From Alternaria dauci (taxonomy: Eukaryota; Ascomycota; Dothideomycetes; Pleosporales; Pleosporaceae), in NCBI RefSeq assembly GCF_042100115.1, contig NC_091273.1, forward strand, positions 4,712,001-4,776,000: a stretch of DNA of 64,000 bases. The letters are read 5' to 3'. The position numbers were made by a program, and so were the translations under genes. Below the pieces are notes generated by a model. That model saw nothing but the letters and a program-made list of their open reading frames with translations, was not told the origin of the DNA and ran no database searches. This document shows, piece by piece, positions 23,983-34,228 of this stretch. How positions within the stretch are numbered: the stretch's first letter is position 1; the number at the start of each line of letters is the position of its first letter.

Positions 23983-24771
23983 CTAGTTGGAGATGCCGAT
24001 AACACCGCAAGCGGGACGAGCACCAGCGTTACCAGTCTTCTTCGACTCCTCGTGTCCGCCCTTTCCAAGGTCATCAGTTCCAGCGTGGACGACAATAGTG
24101 CGGCCAATGACGCTCTCGGAGCCAATCAACTTGATCAGCTTGTCTGTGACGCTTCCCTGCGCATTGCCCTGGGCATCCGTCTTGAAGTTGCCCAAGTCAC
24201 CAACGTGGCGCTCCTCGTCCTCGGGGGCACCGTGTGTCTTGTTGTAAGGGTTGAAGTGGGGTCCCGCAGATGTGCAGCCGTTTGTGTTGTCGCCAAAGGC
24301 GTGGACGTGCATGCCACGCTCAGCGTTGGGGTCGTGGCCGGTGATGTTCCATGAGATGGTCGTGTTGGAGGACTCGTCGGCCTGCTCAAAGGTGACGGTA
24401 CCCTTGATGTTGGAGTCTCCACGGAGGACGGCGACTGTAAACTTGTGTTAGTTTAACGTTTGTTCCTAAGCTTTTTGTAACGTAGGCATTCCCCAGCAAC
24501 GTAGTAGAAGGCCATCAGGGTGTCTCGCGTAAGGAGAGCTGATTGGAAGACGCCCGGAAGACCCGAGAACGGTTCTCGCAGCGGGAATTGACAGCAAGGT
24601 TCTCAAAAAGGACCCGAAGCTGTCCAATTGACCCCTTTGCAGCGTTTTGATACCGCTGAGTACCGTGTCGTCGAGTAATCTGCTCAATCTTACGCACCCC
24701 GATGACCCCGCCATGCCGCAATGGGAAAAGCTTGTGAAGCTACTGAGCATAGACGTACCAGCTTTGACCAT
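23983..24771 (-). CDS. sod1: Cu/Zn superoxide dismutase
   Basis: Exon 1 is only 13 coding nt (24759-24771), joined across a 324-nt intron to 23983-24434, giving 154 residues, the normal family length. All active-site residues are present: copper ligands His47, His49, His64, His121; zinc ligands His64, His72, His81, Asp84; and the disulfide pair Cys58-Cys147. [11 protein letters not shown] and [10 protein letters not shown] are the two family signatures. There is no signal peptide, so it is the cytosolic enzyme that dismutates superoxide. The intron is five to six times longer than most introns here and may hold regulatory sequence. Confidence 0.97.
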
Positions 24772-25403
24772 TTTGACGGTTATGTGATGTGTATTGATGG
24801 TACTGATGTGTGTTTTGGGATTGTGATCGTGAAGGCGTTGATGGAAAGGAAGAGAGAAGCTACCAGACAGCTGTCTCGAGGTGAGCTTTGAAAGCCGAAT
24901 GCGGGGCTGTCCGAATGGAGTGACGCAACTCCACTAATGCCGGGCCAGATCCGACGAATGATTAATACCCACGACTTGACCAGGATGCAACCCATCTGAC
25001 CAAGGTCGCGCCCAGACATGGCATGGTCTAACCCAAATAGGCAATTTCTCTCACATGGCATGCCAAGACTATGCCACATTGTCTTAAAAATTAAAATTAA
25101 AGAAGAAGTTGTTTCTATATAAAGAGTGAATCAATTCTAAATCAATTCTGAATTGATTCGCAATCAATTCACCCTAGCGCCTTGGCATGCTATCTCTGGG
25201 CGCGACCTTGGTCAGATGACGTGTATGCACCGACTTGACGTGGTTCCGCGTACATTCATGTGTAATCTTGAGTGATGTTTACATTCATGACTTCACAGAG
25301 ACCAGTTTTTCATCTTACATCTGATGTCAATTTTACTATCTATCTACGAAAGCTTTAAGAGTTTTCAGATGCTCGTTGCACGGCCGTTATCGGACTAAGC
25401 AAT
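24772..25403. other. SOD1 upstream / transaldolase downstream spacer
   Basis: The first 200 bp should contain the SOD1 promoter (its ATG is at 24771). The middle is occupied by the inverted-repeat element listed separately. The segment 25240-25403 should be the transaldolase 3' UTR. No gene seen. Confidence 0.5.
24993..25218. mobile_element. MITE-like element with 23-bp perfect terminal inverted repeats
   Basis: The 23 bases at 24993-25015 (beginning CATCTGACCAAGG) recur as an exact reverse complement at 25196-25218. The 180-bp interior is markedly AT-rich and contains a second palindromic zone at about 25126-25172 made of repeated AATCAATTC/GAATTGATT units, plus a TATATAAAG. A 9-bp direct repeat, CGACTTGAC, lies at 24972-24980 and 25231-25239, just outside the arms, and could be a target-site duplication. 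There is no coding capacity. This architecture is that of a miniature inverted-repeat transposable element; the superfamily is uncertain. Confidence 0.6.
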
Positions 25404-26501
25404 CTATGCGGCCTCGATCTTCTTGCGGAGGATATCCTTGAGGGTGATGGCATCAGCAGCGAATTTCGAGATACCCTCACGGAGCTTCTCGACGGCCATC
25501 TGGTCCTCGTTGAAGTAGAAGCGGAACTCGGCCTCGTCGTTGATGTAGCTCTTCTTCTCAATGTCGAGCTTGCTGGCATCCTCGGCGATGAGCTTCTTGG
25601 GGACCTCGTCTTGTGAGTTGTAAAGCTCCTCAAGTAGGTTGGGCTAGGTTCGTTAGTTAAGTGTGCAAGACAAGAATCCGTGGGCGAAACTTACAGCAAT
25701 GGTCAGGTAGTCGCAACCGGCAAGCTCGGTAACCTCGCCGACGCTGCGGAAAGAGGCGCCCATGACAATGGTCTTGTAGCCGTGCTTCTTGTAGTAGTTG
25801 AAGATTTGCTGGACGGACTTGACACCAGGGTCCTCCTCCTTCTTGAACTCCCTCTTGTGGGCGGCCTTGTACCAGTCAAGGATACGGCCAACGAAGGGAG
25901 AGATGAGGTAGGCACCGGCCTCAGCAGCAGCAATGGCCTGGACTTGTGAGAACATGAGGGTCAAGTTGCAGTTGATGCCGTGCTTGGACTGCAGGATCTC
26001 AGCAGCCTTGATGCCCTCCCATGTGGATGCGAGCTTGATGAGAACGCGCTCCTTGTCGATGCCGATCTCCTTGTAGAGATCGATGATGTGCAGCGCCTTG
26101 TTTACAGACTGCTCTGTGGAGAAGGAGAAGCGCGCATCAACTTCTGTTGAGACCTTGCCGGGGACAATCTGGAGGATTTCCTTGCCAAACTGTACCAGCA
26201 GGTTGTCAAGTGTGGTGTCGACCTGGTTCTCGAGGTCTGTGCCGTTCTTCTTGCCGTATGCAACGGCTGCGTCGATGAGTTTCTCGTACTCGGGCTTCTT
26301 GGACGCGGCGAGAATCAACGAGGGGTTGGTGGTCGCATCCTGGGGCTGGTACTTCTTGATGGTAGCGAAGTCGCCAGAGTCGGCGACGACGGTCTACAGG
26401 GCGAATTGGTCAGATGTGGTTCTTCCGCGCGCGCTTGGTGTTGCGCCTGGGAGAATACTTACGGTGCCAGTGGCCTTGAGCTGGTCGAGGGAGCTAGGCA
26501 T
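25404..26501 (-). CDS. tal1: Transaldolase
   Basis: Three exons, 26463-26501, 25695-26393 and 25404-25643, give 325 residues, the normal length for class 1 transaldolase. [15 protein letters not shown] near the N-terminus and [11 protein letters not shown], whose Lys133 forms the Schiff base, identify the family; [19 protein letters not shown] and [10 protein letters not shown] follow as expected. It transfers a dihydroxyacetone unit between sugar phosphates in the non-oxidative pentose phosphate pathway, in the cytosol. The introns (69 and 51 nt) are canonical. Confidence 0.97.
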
Positions 26502-27121
26502 TGTGGGTGGGTATATGTGTGTATATGGGGAGGATGGAAAGGGGAATGCAAGTGGCTATGTGTGCACTTGAAGTTACAGGTGATGAGAGTGTTTTATCAA
26601 GTGGTATGAGGTTGGAGAGTTAAAAGTGTCTGTTGGGACAGCTGCAGCGGTGGGGCGCCTTCATACGTAGCGCCCCTCATCTTCCAGGCCCCTCCATGGA
26701 AAAACAGCGTCACACTGGGTCACCAAGTGGCAATCACGGCAGAAGGCGCTCGCTCAGTCAGCCCTCTCTCCCCATCTGGTAATGGCTAGCGACGGAAATT
26801 TTGGCGCATCGGAGCACTGTCGTCCGAAGCATCCACGTGCAGTCGTGCATGACCAAGAAGTTTGTTTGTTGTGAGTTCTGGCCAGCATCCTACAGTACAC
26901 CGGAGCAAAGGAGTTCACTGCTATCGTGTGTTCTTAGCCGCGGCCTGCACGTTTGCGCGAATACCTCCAGGGCAGGTTCGGCCAAAAGTCCGATCCGGAG
27001 AAATTCATCCTCATCTTCAGACTTCCGTGCTCGAGTCATGTTGGACCTATCACGATCACGATGTTCTTGGTAGCATGCTGTGCATGAAGCAGTTTCTTCA
27101 TGCTACGATAACAGTTGAGCA
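26502..27121. other. Transaldolase promoter and SDR 3' region
   Basis: Spacer between two minus-strand genes. It holds the upstream region of tal1 and the 3' UTR of the dehydrogenase. Several short frames exist but none looks coding. Confidence 0.5.
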
Positions 27122-28174
27122 TTACAGCTTCGACTTGCCAATGCCTCCACCCCATCCATCTTGCTGCAGCCATCCGTACACCTCGCTGTACTGCTCTTGA
27201 AGATTACTAACTGTATGCCCTGCTCCACTTGGCCCCGGATCATTCTGTGTCACCAGCTGTCAGCACATATATACAGTTCAGTATGGTCAGTGAATACATA
27301 CGAATGCCTCGACTAGCCTGGTTTGCTTCGCGCCCACCTCAAGGATTTTACCTCCGCCAAGCTCACTTTCTTCCAACAATCTCAACATGGCTTCGGCCAC
27401 TTCCTCCGGCGTTGCCCACGCGTCTTTGGTCTCGTCGATGAACGTCATCTTTTCTGGATGTTCGGTCCACAGTGGTGTCTTGATGACGCCTGGTGCCACG
27501 CCGTTGACGCGAATTCCCATTTCTGCCTCGAGCGTACCCAAGGAGCGTACAAAGCCGTTCATGGCGTGCTTGGCGGCCGTGTAGATGGGTGCATGCAGAT
27601 TGGGGCTTTGGCCGGCAATGCTGGAGATGATGATGACTCTCTTTGGATTCTGCGCACTCACTTTCTCTACGCCAGGAGGTGGATTGAGAAAATGAGAGAT
27701 GGCGAGCTGTGTTGTGCGGATAGGGTGGGTGATGTTGATGTCGATACTTGCATATCGTCCTCCGTCGACCTGGTCTATACTTGCGCCACCGGCGGTGCCT
27801 GGGGGATGCCAGAAATTACTCCAGTGAGGTTCGTAGACGCCTGCTCCTGGACACACGATATCAATCTTTCCAAATTCTTGGACGCCAACCTCAAACATGC
27901 GATTCAATTGCGGCCAATCCGTCACATCGGTCTTTTGAAAGATAGCTTGGGGTTTCTCCTGCTCTTTGGTACTGTATTCTTGAACCAACTTCTCTGCTTC
28001 CGGGCGAAGTGAAAGGTCGGCAATGAGGACGGAGCAGCCATGGCTGAGAAGCAACGCTGCAAGAGAGAAGTTGATACCTGAACCAGCGCCAGTGATTATG
28101 GCGCTTTTCCCTTTGACACTAAACGCCTGGCCATCTTTCGTCTCATTGACCAAGCCCGGTTGTCTTGCTGCCAT
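27122..28174 (-). CDS. Short-chain dehydrogenase, 15-hydroxyprostaglandin dehydrogenase-like
   Basis: Exons 27302-28174 and 27122-27244 (57-nt intron, phase 0) give 331 residues. The Rossmann cofactor motif TGAGSGI lies near residue 29, the structural ADLSLRPE follows strand two, IDIVCPGAGV replaces the usual NNAG, ISSIAG supplies the catalytic serine and YTAAK the catalytic Tyr and Lys. The last exon encodes a family-typical end (NDPGPSGAGHTVSNL then GWLQQDGWG). Fungal relatives are NAD-dependent alcohol dehydrogenases of unknown substrate. It lies among housekeeping genes with no visible pathway partner. Confidence 0.92.
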
Positions 28175-28788
28175 GGTTTTCTTGAATCCTGCTCTTGACT
28201 TTGCTCAATTAGAGAATCACAGTAGGACAATCGTTGAGTAGCCGCCACAGCACATTTATATATGCTACGATGCAAGTACACGATGTCCTAGATTCACGCG
28301 TCTAGCCAGAACGGAATACCTCATTGGGTAATAGGAGGGGTAGCCGTGGGGTAGCTCGCTCCGAACACTCCAGCAAGCGGGGAAAGCTTGCCGAGCTCCA
28401 ACCATACATCACCACCAAGTTCGTATACGTTTAGTTGCATCTTGTATACGCGGTCGTTTGAAAGATGCTTTTCGTATTACACAATGATTGGTATGGCGGA
28501 AAACTCGGCGAATGTGTTTCATGTGTTGCTGGTACGAGTTTTAGAATACGAGTGTTTTTTGTATTGTTGTGACTCGCCAGATCCCAAGTCATCGTGCTGA
28601 CGAGAAGAAGCAACAAGCGTCTAGAGAGTACGCTGTTGCACTATGCTAGACTAGATTCTGTTTCCTTACTACTCAAAATAGGATTATGTACATGTCACTC
28701 AGCCCGACAGCATCAAGTCTGTCGTCTTTGGGATATCAATGTGTATATCAAGCACCACCTAACGCCGTATGCGCCAAGGGTGAAAATG
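28175..28788. other. SDR promoter and acyltransferase 3' region
   Basis: A TTTATATATG segment lies about 80 bp upstream of the SDR start and may be its TATA region. The rest shows no gene. Confidence 0.45.
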
Positions 28789-29785
28789 CTAATTCCGTTT
28801 CCTCAGCTCACTGCGCTCCTGTCCGTCGGTTCCAGTGGTTCTCGGGAGCGGCTCTCCATTGCCCGTGCCCGAGACGTGACTCAATCGAATCAGCTCGTCC
28901 ATCATGGCATCTCTTGTCTTCTTAACCAGGCCATCTACGTGCTCTGCTGTCAACCCCTTGGTTTGGATCGGCGGCAAGACGGTAATATCTATCACGCCTG
29001 GGGAGACCCTCTTGCCCTTGACGTCCAGAACGTGGTAGTAGTTGCCACAGACGACGGGCACAATGGGGACTTGTGCTTGTACGGCCAGATGGAATGCGCC
29101 CTTCTTGAAGGGTAGGAGATCAGGTTTGGTTGCATATGATCGCGTGCCTTCGGGGAAGATGAAGACGTTCTGGCGCGTTGTTCTCATCGTGTGGGCGGCC
29201 GTGTCGAAGGCAGCGCGAGACGAGGTGCGGTTTGCGCGGTCGATGAAGACGGTTTTGGAGAGCGCCATGAACCAGCCTAGCAATGGTACATATTTGAGCG
29301 ACTTCTTGGCCGTGACCGAGGTGTATTTTGGGAACATGCAGCCGAGCATGAGGACGTCGAGTTCGCTACCAGCAATGTCAGCACCGCACTCGAAATTTGG
29401 CCTGGCAAGAGAGCCTTGGAAAAACCCACGTCTGATGATTGCCCACGAATACTGCCGGACGATCCCTGAGGGCGTCTTCTCCACTAAAGCCTCCTTCTTT
29501 CTTCATACTCCCAGTCACTCGGAACGTGACGCCTGTGGCCAGCCACATGCACCACTTGAACGCCCGCCCAACCGTCCATTGAATGAGTCCACCATAACCA
29601 ATCAGGCGCAGGGGTAAAGCCACAAGTGTGCCATACAGGGCGCAGCTCAACATGAGGGTGAAGGAGCTTATTGCGAAGGCGTAGTAGGATAGCAGCTGGG
29701 CGGGCTTCGCGGGCAGCACGAGTGAGAGCAGGCGCATGGCCATGACAAGCACGGCGGGCATGGCGAGGTAGAGGAGCCAGCCCAT
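28789..29785 (-). CDS. slc1: 1-acyl-sn-glycerol-3-phosphate acyltransferase
   Basis: Exons 29430-29785 and 28789-29365 (64-nt intron, phase 2) give 310 residues. Two hydrophobic segments at the N-terminus (MGWLLYLAMPAVLVMAM and YYAFAISSFTLMLSCALYG) precede the PlsC domain. Its catalytic HX4D box is NHQTELD (His117, Asp122), formed across the intron, and the substrate box FIFPEGTRS follows; IPVVPVV-like residues (VPIVPVVCGNYY) close the domain. The enzyme makes phosphatidic acid from lysophosphatidate in the ER. The start was placed at ATG 29785, which gives a standard membrane-anchored N-terminus; an upstream in-frame ATG at 29929 would add 48 residues of poor quality. Confidence 0.93.
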
Positions 29786-30015
29786 GGCGAAGCCTCTTGT
29801 CTGGGGGAGAAAAAGGAGGCGAGGGCGCGCGTATGTGAAGGTGTAGATGTAGGTGCAGTGTAGATAAGTGCAGTTGTGTTCGTGTATGTTAATGCGAATT
29901 AAAGGTCGGTGGGGGGACTTTTTCGTCACGCGCCGAGGTTCGCACCTGCCTTGCTAACTCGCTAATTTTGGAGTGTGACACCGCCATGTGCAACCAAACC
30001 AACACATGTGCCTAT

Positions 30016-30823
30016 TCATTGACCTCCCGTCTTCTCTGCAGAACCAGCAGAGCTTGCCTGTACTGTCGTAATCCTCCGCTGTCGTAGCCAAGTTGCTACT
30101 GTAACGTACGATGCAGTTATGTACATGAGTAGAAGGGGGAGTAGCATCCACCGCCATGCTTCCATGTTCCTGACCTTGCTTTTGATCTGGGCGTGTTGCG
30201 CTCTATCGGCTAGGGGAAGATCGAGGATAGCGCTGAACCACGTCTCCGGTGTCCATCTCTGAGCCGGGTAGTTGAGGCCGACCGCATTGAGGGCGATGGG
30301 CTCGCGAATGCGCTGGCCAGTCGTCTGGTACGTGATTACGAAGACGAAAATGAAGGCTGACAGGCTGAAAATGGTGCCAACCAACAACAGGGCCGTGAGA
30401 GCGGTAAGGCTTCTTGACGTCTGCTTACAACAATCAGCGTGCTGTCCAGATGAATACAAAGAGTTTCATTCGACGTACCTGACCAGCCCTCCTCATCCTC
30501 CATGCCGTCAACATGCCAAAGACGCCCAAGAAGAATCCATACACTGCTAGGCCGTTGCTCTCATGCCCTTGGTCCGTCCATAAAGTCTTAGGCTCAACGT
30601 TGATTTGGGTGGGATTTCCAGGCCAGTTCACTTGATAAGCGTGCACATGATGCTTCTGGTCCAGTAGCCATGCTACCATGGAACTGATCAAACTGAAGAC
30701 GGTGATCGAAAGAGCGCAGAGCACCGCGCTGGAGGCGAAAAGCGGCCAATGGATACCCTGTTGTCTTGCCACCGATGCCTGAGGAGTGGACGCTGCGCGG
30801 GAAGATCGTTGGAATATGCCCAT
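30016..30823 (-). CDS. Uncharacterised four-helix membrane protein
   Basis: Exons 30479-30823 and 30016-30420 (58-nt intron, phase 0) give 249 residues. There are four clear hydrophobic segments: WPLFASSAVLCALSITVFSL, AVYGFFLGVFGMLTAW, LTALTALLLVGTIFSLSAFIFV and WRWMLLPLLLMYITASYV. The loop between helices 1 and 2 and that between 3 and 4 are polar and about 40-60 residues long. The N- and C-termini are short and hydrophilic. I do not recognise the family; the topology resembles small tetraspan (MARVEL/SUR7-like) proteins but no diagnostic residues were seen. Confidence 0.75.
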
Positions 30824-32480
30824 ACTTGTCGAATTGTTTGCTAGAAGTTGGTATGTCGATCAAGAGTAAACGACAAAAACATTTCCCCACGGTTCGTCGT
30901 TGGATATTATATGCTTCACATCCGGGGCTGAGCCTCTTCTCCCGTCACGGTGGCACATATTCGGGACTGATCGATGAGATCAGCACTCTTCAAGCTTAGT
31001 TGTCGCAGCCTTGACACTTCAGGCAAGCTACTTCTCTCAGCTGTCCTAATATTAGCAGAAACCATGGTACCATCAGCAAGCATGTGGGCATTTTGATGCC
31101 TAGACTCCTTACTGTTCAGCTTGGCATGTTTAGAAACTCAATGATTGACGCCAGGGTCACCATGTACGTCAGCCGCATCGAAACGATGGACATGCGCAAT
31201 TCTGTATAAGATCCTGAAGATTGCCTGTCTTCGAAACAATGGTGAGATGACGCTGGTGCATTGTTTTCTTGTTTCGAAACAGGGCAATCTTCACGAAACC
31301 TGGAGGGTTCCGCGGCTACTCTGGGGTTCAAACAACCTTTGATAAAAGCAGGGCTGGGGTCGTTGCGCCTCAGGAAACGCAACGCAGTCGCGCAGTCGCG
31401 CGCTCTGAACATCTTTTCGTCCTCGCCCAAGAGAGCTGGAGAGTGGATTAATAGCATGTCATTGGATGCTGGTGAAGACATTGGCCGGGAGATGTCGCAC
31501 TTCGGGTCGATCCTGCCCGCCAGGAGAGCTAGCCCAACCACCCACATCACCAAGACGCGTCCCCGTACCTTGCATTCCACGACAGGAGCCGACAAACTAC
31601 AAGCTCGCATTCGCGTTGCAATTTTTCAGACTAAGCGCCAAACTTCACGAGAGCGAAACAGATGCAGGTTGATAACGTAGCTCTGTTCGCGGCCCTCGAC
31701 GCGACCTCCAGGGCTACGTCACCTCTGGGCAGCGGCTACCCGTCACATATACACACGCCCACGCGCGTGGTCACACACACAGACACAGGGTACAACGCTT
31801 CCCGTTCCCTGCCCGAACGATCGTGTTCATAGACACAACAGACTTGTACGCGTGGGACCTGTACCACCACGGATCATCACTGCGCGGCGCATGCCGACAA
31901 TGCTTCAAATGCGAAAGGGTCGGCAGGCACCATGATCACAAGTTGAGCAGAAGCCATTCAACTTTCCATAATCTTGCTTCATGTCGGCAGCCGTTCGCTT
32001 TTGGGTTGAAACCTGGCTACACAGACGTGACAGCCGTTTTCACGACCGATGTGAGTGTGGGCGGCTATTGCACGGCCCACCTACAGCCCTTATGGTGAGC
32101 GCAGAGCCAATACCCAAAATCGCCATCAAATACACTTTCAGCCTCTTTACCCAGTCTGTCCTCAATCTTGTAGCAAGGATGCACCGGCAACCAGTCAGGC
32201 GTGACTGTAGTAGACCTGCGATTGGATGTCGAACCTCAGTATGAGTACGGCGTAGTTAAAGCGATATGCAAGTTCGGCACATGGAGCTCAACAGCTTGAT
32301 AGTCCAAGGACGAAGCTTTATATGCTCTATGTCGAGCTGATATTTCGGGTATGTCCAAGTGGTTATTTTCGTTCGCTCTCTATTCTATCATTCGCTTTCT
32401 ACGATTCTGAGTGTCTGGCTGGTCCGACAAGGTGGATACTCTCTCTATTAATACCAACCCAAAAGCCCTGGATTGCATTC
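30824..32480. other. Long intergenic region with a strong hairpin
   Basis: 1.66 kb without a supported gene. It holds the promoter of the membrane-protein gene and the upstream region of the DUF7820-like gene. An inverted repeat at 31215-31241 and 31259-31293 is listed separately. CCACGCGCGTGG-like palindromic sequence occurs near 31760. A 164-codon minus-strand frame (31116-31610) overlaps the hairpin and has no recognisable domain; I do not support it as a gene. Confidence 0.45.
31215..31293. repeat. Imperfect inverted repeat / hairpin
   Basis: TGAAGATTGCC at 31215 pairs with GGGCAATCTTCA ending at 31293; further in, TTCGAAAC pairs with GTTTCGAA and AACAATG with CATTGTT. Left arm is 27 nt, right arm 35 nt, with a 17-nt apical loop; the differences are one single-base gap and a small bulge. 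It lies in an otherwise featureless spacer. Confidence 0.6.
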
Positions 32481-33757
32481 ATGCGGCTGCCTCACCGATC
32501 TATTAACAGCATTCAACCACTTCCCAGTATCTATACAACTTTTCCATCCAATTACGACAGCTCTCAATCCGCAGACACACCGGGAATTAATTCTGGGACA
32601 TGCCTCCTCAAGAAAATCGAGGATGGAATTGAGGCTGTCCCGTTCGAGAGGAGCAACGTTCTTTCTGCCCCCATACTCAGTCCAGATCAAGATGAGAAAG
32701 AGGTTTTTGTGCCGTCCGGTAACAGGATTGATGCGCATGAAAAGCCTCTGCCCAATCTCCCAAGGAACGTGTGGCATCGGATGTCTCGACGGCAACGCAT
32801 TCTGGCCCTGCTAGGAATGCAATTCCTGATGCTTCTTACGATTGGGCTGAGTCTTTTGGCTGTCAAAGATCGATCTCCAATCAAGTAATGCTCCAAGGTC
32901 CAGTTTTAGGATGCCGCTAACGGCGTATCTACAGTGATCAAGGTGCTGTTGTACACACTGCTGGTGACGGCACCCCAAGTAACGATAACCCCAGCGGTAT
33001 TCGCCGTGGAATCTTTGCGCTACCCATTCAACTTCCACAACAGCAGAACTCGGCATGTCTGGCAAGCGGCAATCAGATGAACACGTGGAATTGCGCATTC
33101 AATTCAACCTTTCAACTCAGTGTACTCCCCGCGCCGGCAGGCAACGAAACTTCAACTATGATAGCGGTAGGATCACCGTCCAACAATACCAGCGTTCGCC
33201 ATGGCGAAGGCATACCGAACATTCCGCCCTTGGAATTGCTACCGGCTGCCAATGCTGAGCATGAAGATGGATCTACCTATCACTTTCGAACTACCTACGA
33301 CAAAGTTGTATTGCTGGCCGAGGATGAGCTCTTCGTCGACGGGGAGCTACAAGCACATCCTTCAGGGCTGGGTGATCCGTTCCAGCCTGGGGATAATCTG
33401 TGGCAGTGTGTCTTCAACGAAACTCTACTTGAAGGTTTAATATACGTCACTGAAGCGACAAACACTGCGTCGGATATTGCCAACACTAAGACTGTAGGAC
33501 TTCCGAATTTCCCTTACTCCGTGAGATTGTTCGAAGAATGGACGCCGAGAGGCAAGACCCCTTATTGTCGAAAGATGACTATGAGATCCGACGCCACCCT
33601 GGCTCCACTCTCGGAGGAGATAACATTGCGCCTGGAAGACCCTCAGGGTAATGTTGCAGTCTCCATGTCACGATCCACAAAACGTACCGGAGATCGAGAG
33701 AAACGAGAAGAGCTGCGCGCAAACCATTGCCAGTGTCAATGGCTGGTTGATGTGTAA
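32481..33757 (+). CDS. DUF7820-like single-pass membrane protein
   Basis: Exons 32481-32884 and 32935-33757 (50-nt intron) give 408 residues. A polar N-terminal part ending in EKPLPNLPRNVWHRMSRRQR is followed by one transmembrane helix (ILALLGMQFLMLLTIGLSLLA) and a probable extracytoplasmic domain with paired cysteines and N-glycosylation sequons. Within it TTYDKVVLLAEDEL, PGDNLWQCVFNETLLEGLIYV and RLFEEWTPRGKTPYC resemble the fungal DUF7820 domain as I remember it. Function is unknown. The first exon is also open from an ATG at 32322, which would add 53 residues; I prefer 32481. The last 30 residues are of low quality and may hide an unrecognised intron near 33640. Confidence 0.7.
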
Positions 33758-34228
33758 CTGTATCATACTGTGCAAATTAAAAGCAAGTTCACGACCCTGT
33801 TGAAGTCGCAGTGTTTTGCGCTGTCACAGCGTCTCCATCGCACTCTCCACTTGTCTGTACTTTTAGCAGAATTGACCACATCGGGCACGCAATACCAAGA
33901 GATGACAAGTTCTTGTGATTTGCAATGGCTGATTCAACTCTGAGCACACGACTTCACTCAGTACCGCTTACCATCCGTGCACGTACACACCATACTTAGT
34001 AGATGACCAGAAAGATCCCTAGGTCTTCTAAAATTTACGGAGCCGGCTGCAACCAAAGCACTCCTTAAGCTCCATCGTCACCCAGTCTCCATTCGAGCAC
34101 GGATCCAGCAACCTATCCTCACTGGTCTGGAAACTGTGTCGTACACCCCATTCCATTCCCAGAATTTCTAACACTGTCAAAATACTCGCGAGCACTCGAT
34201 CTAGCAATTGAAGGAAAGAAGTGGAATA
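33758..34228. other. Intergenic spacer
   Basis: Between two same-strand genes; 3' UTR of the first and promoter of the second. Nothing further recognised. Confidence 0.5.

Noticed and set aside
31116..31610. 164-codon minus-strand frame with a hydrophobic N-terminal stretch
   Set aside because: No recognisable domain, biased composition, and it runs through a hairpin; likely chance.
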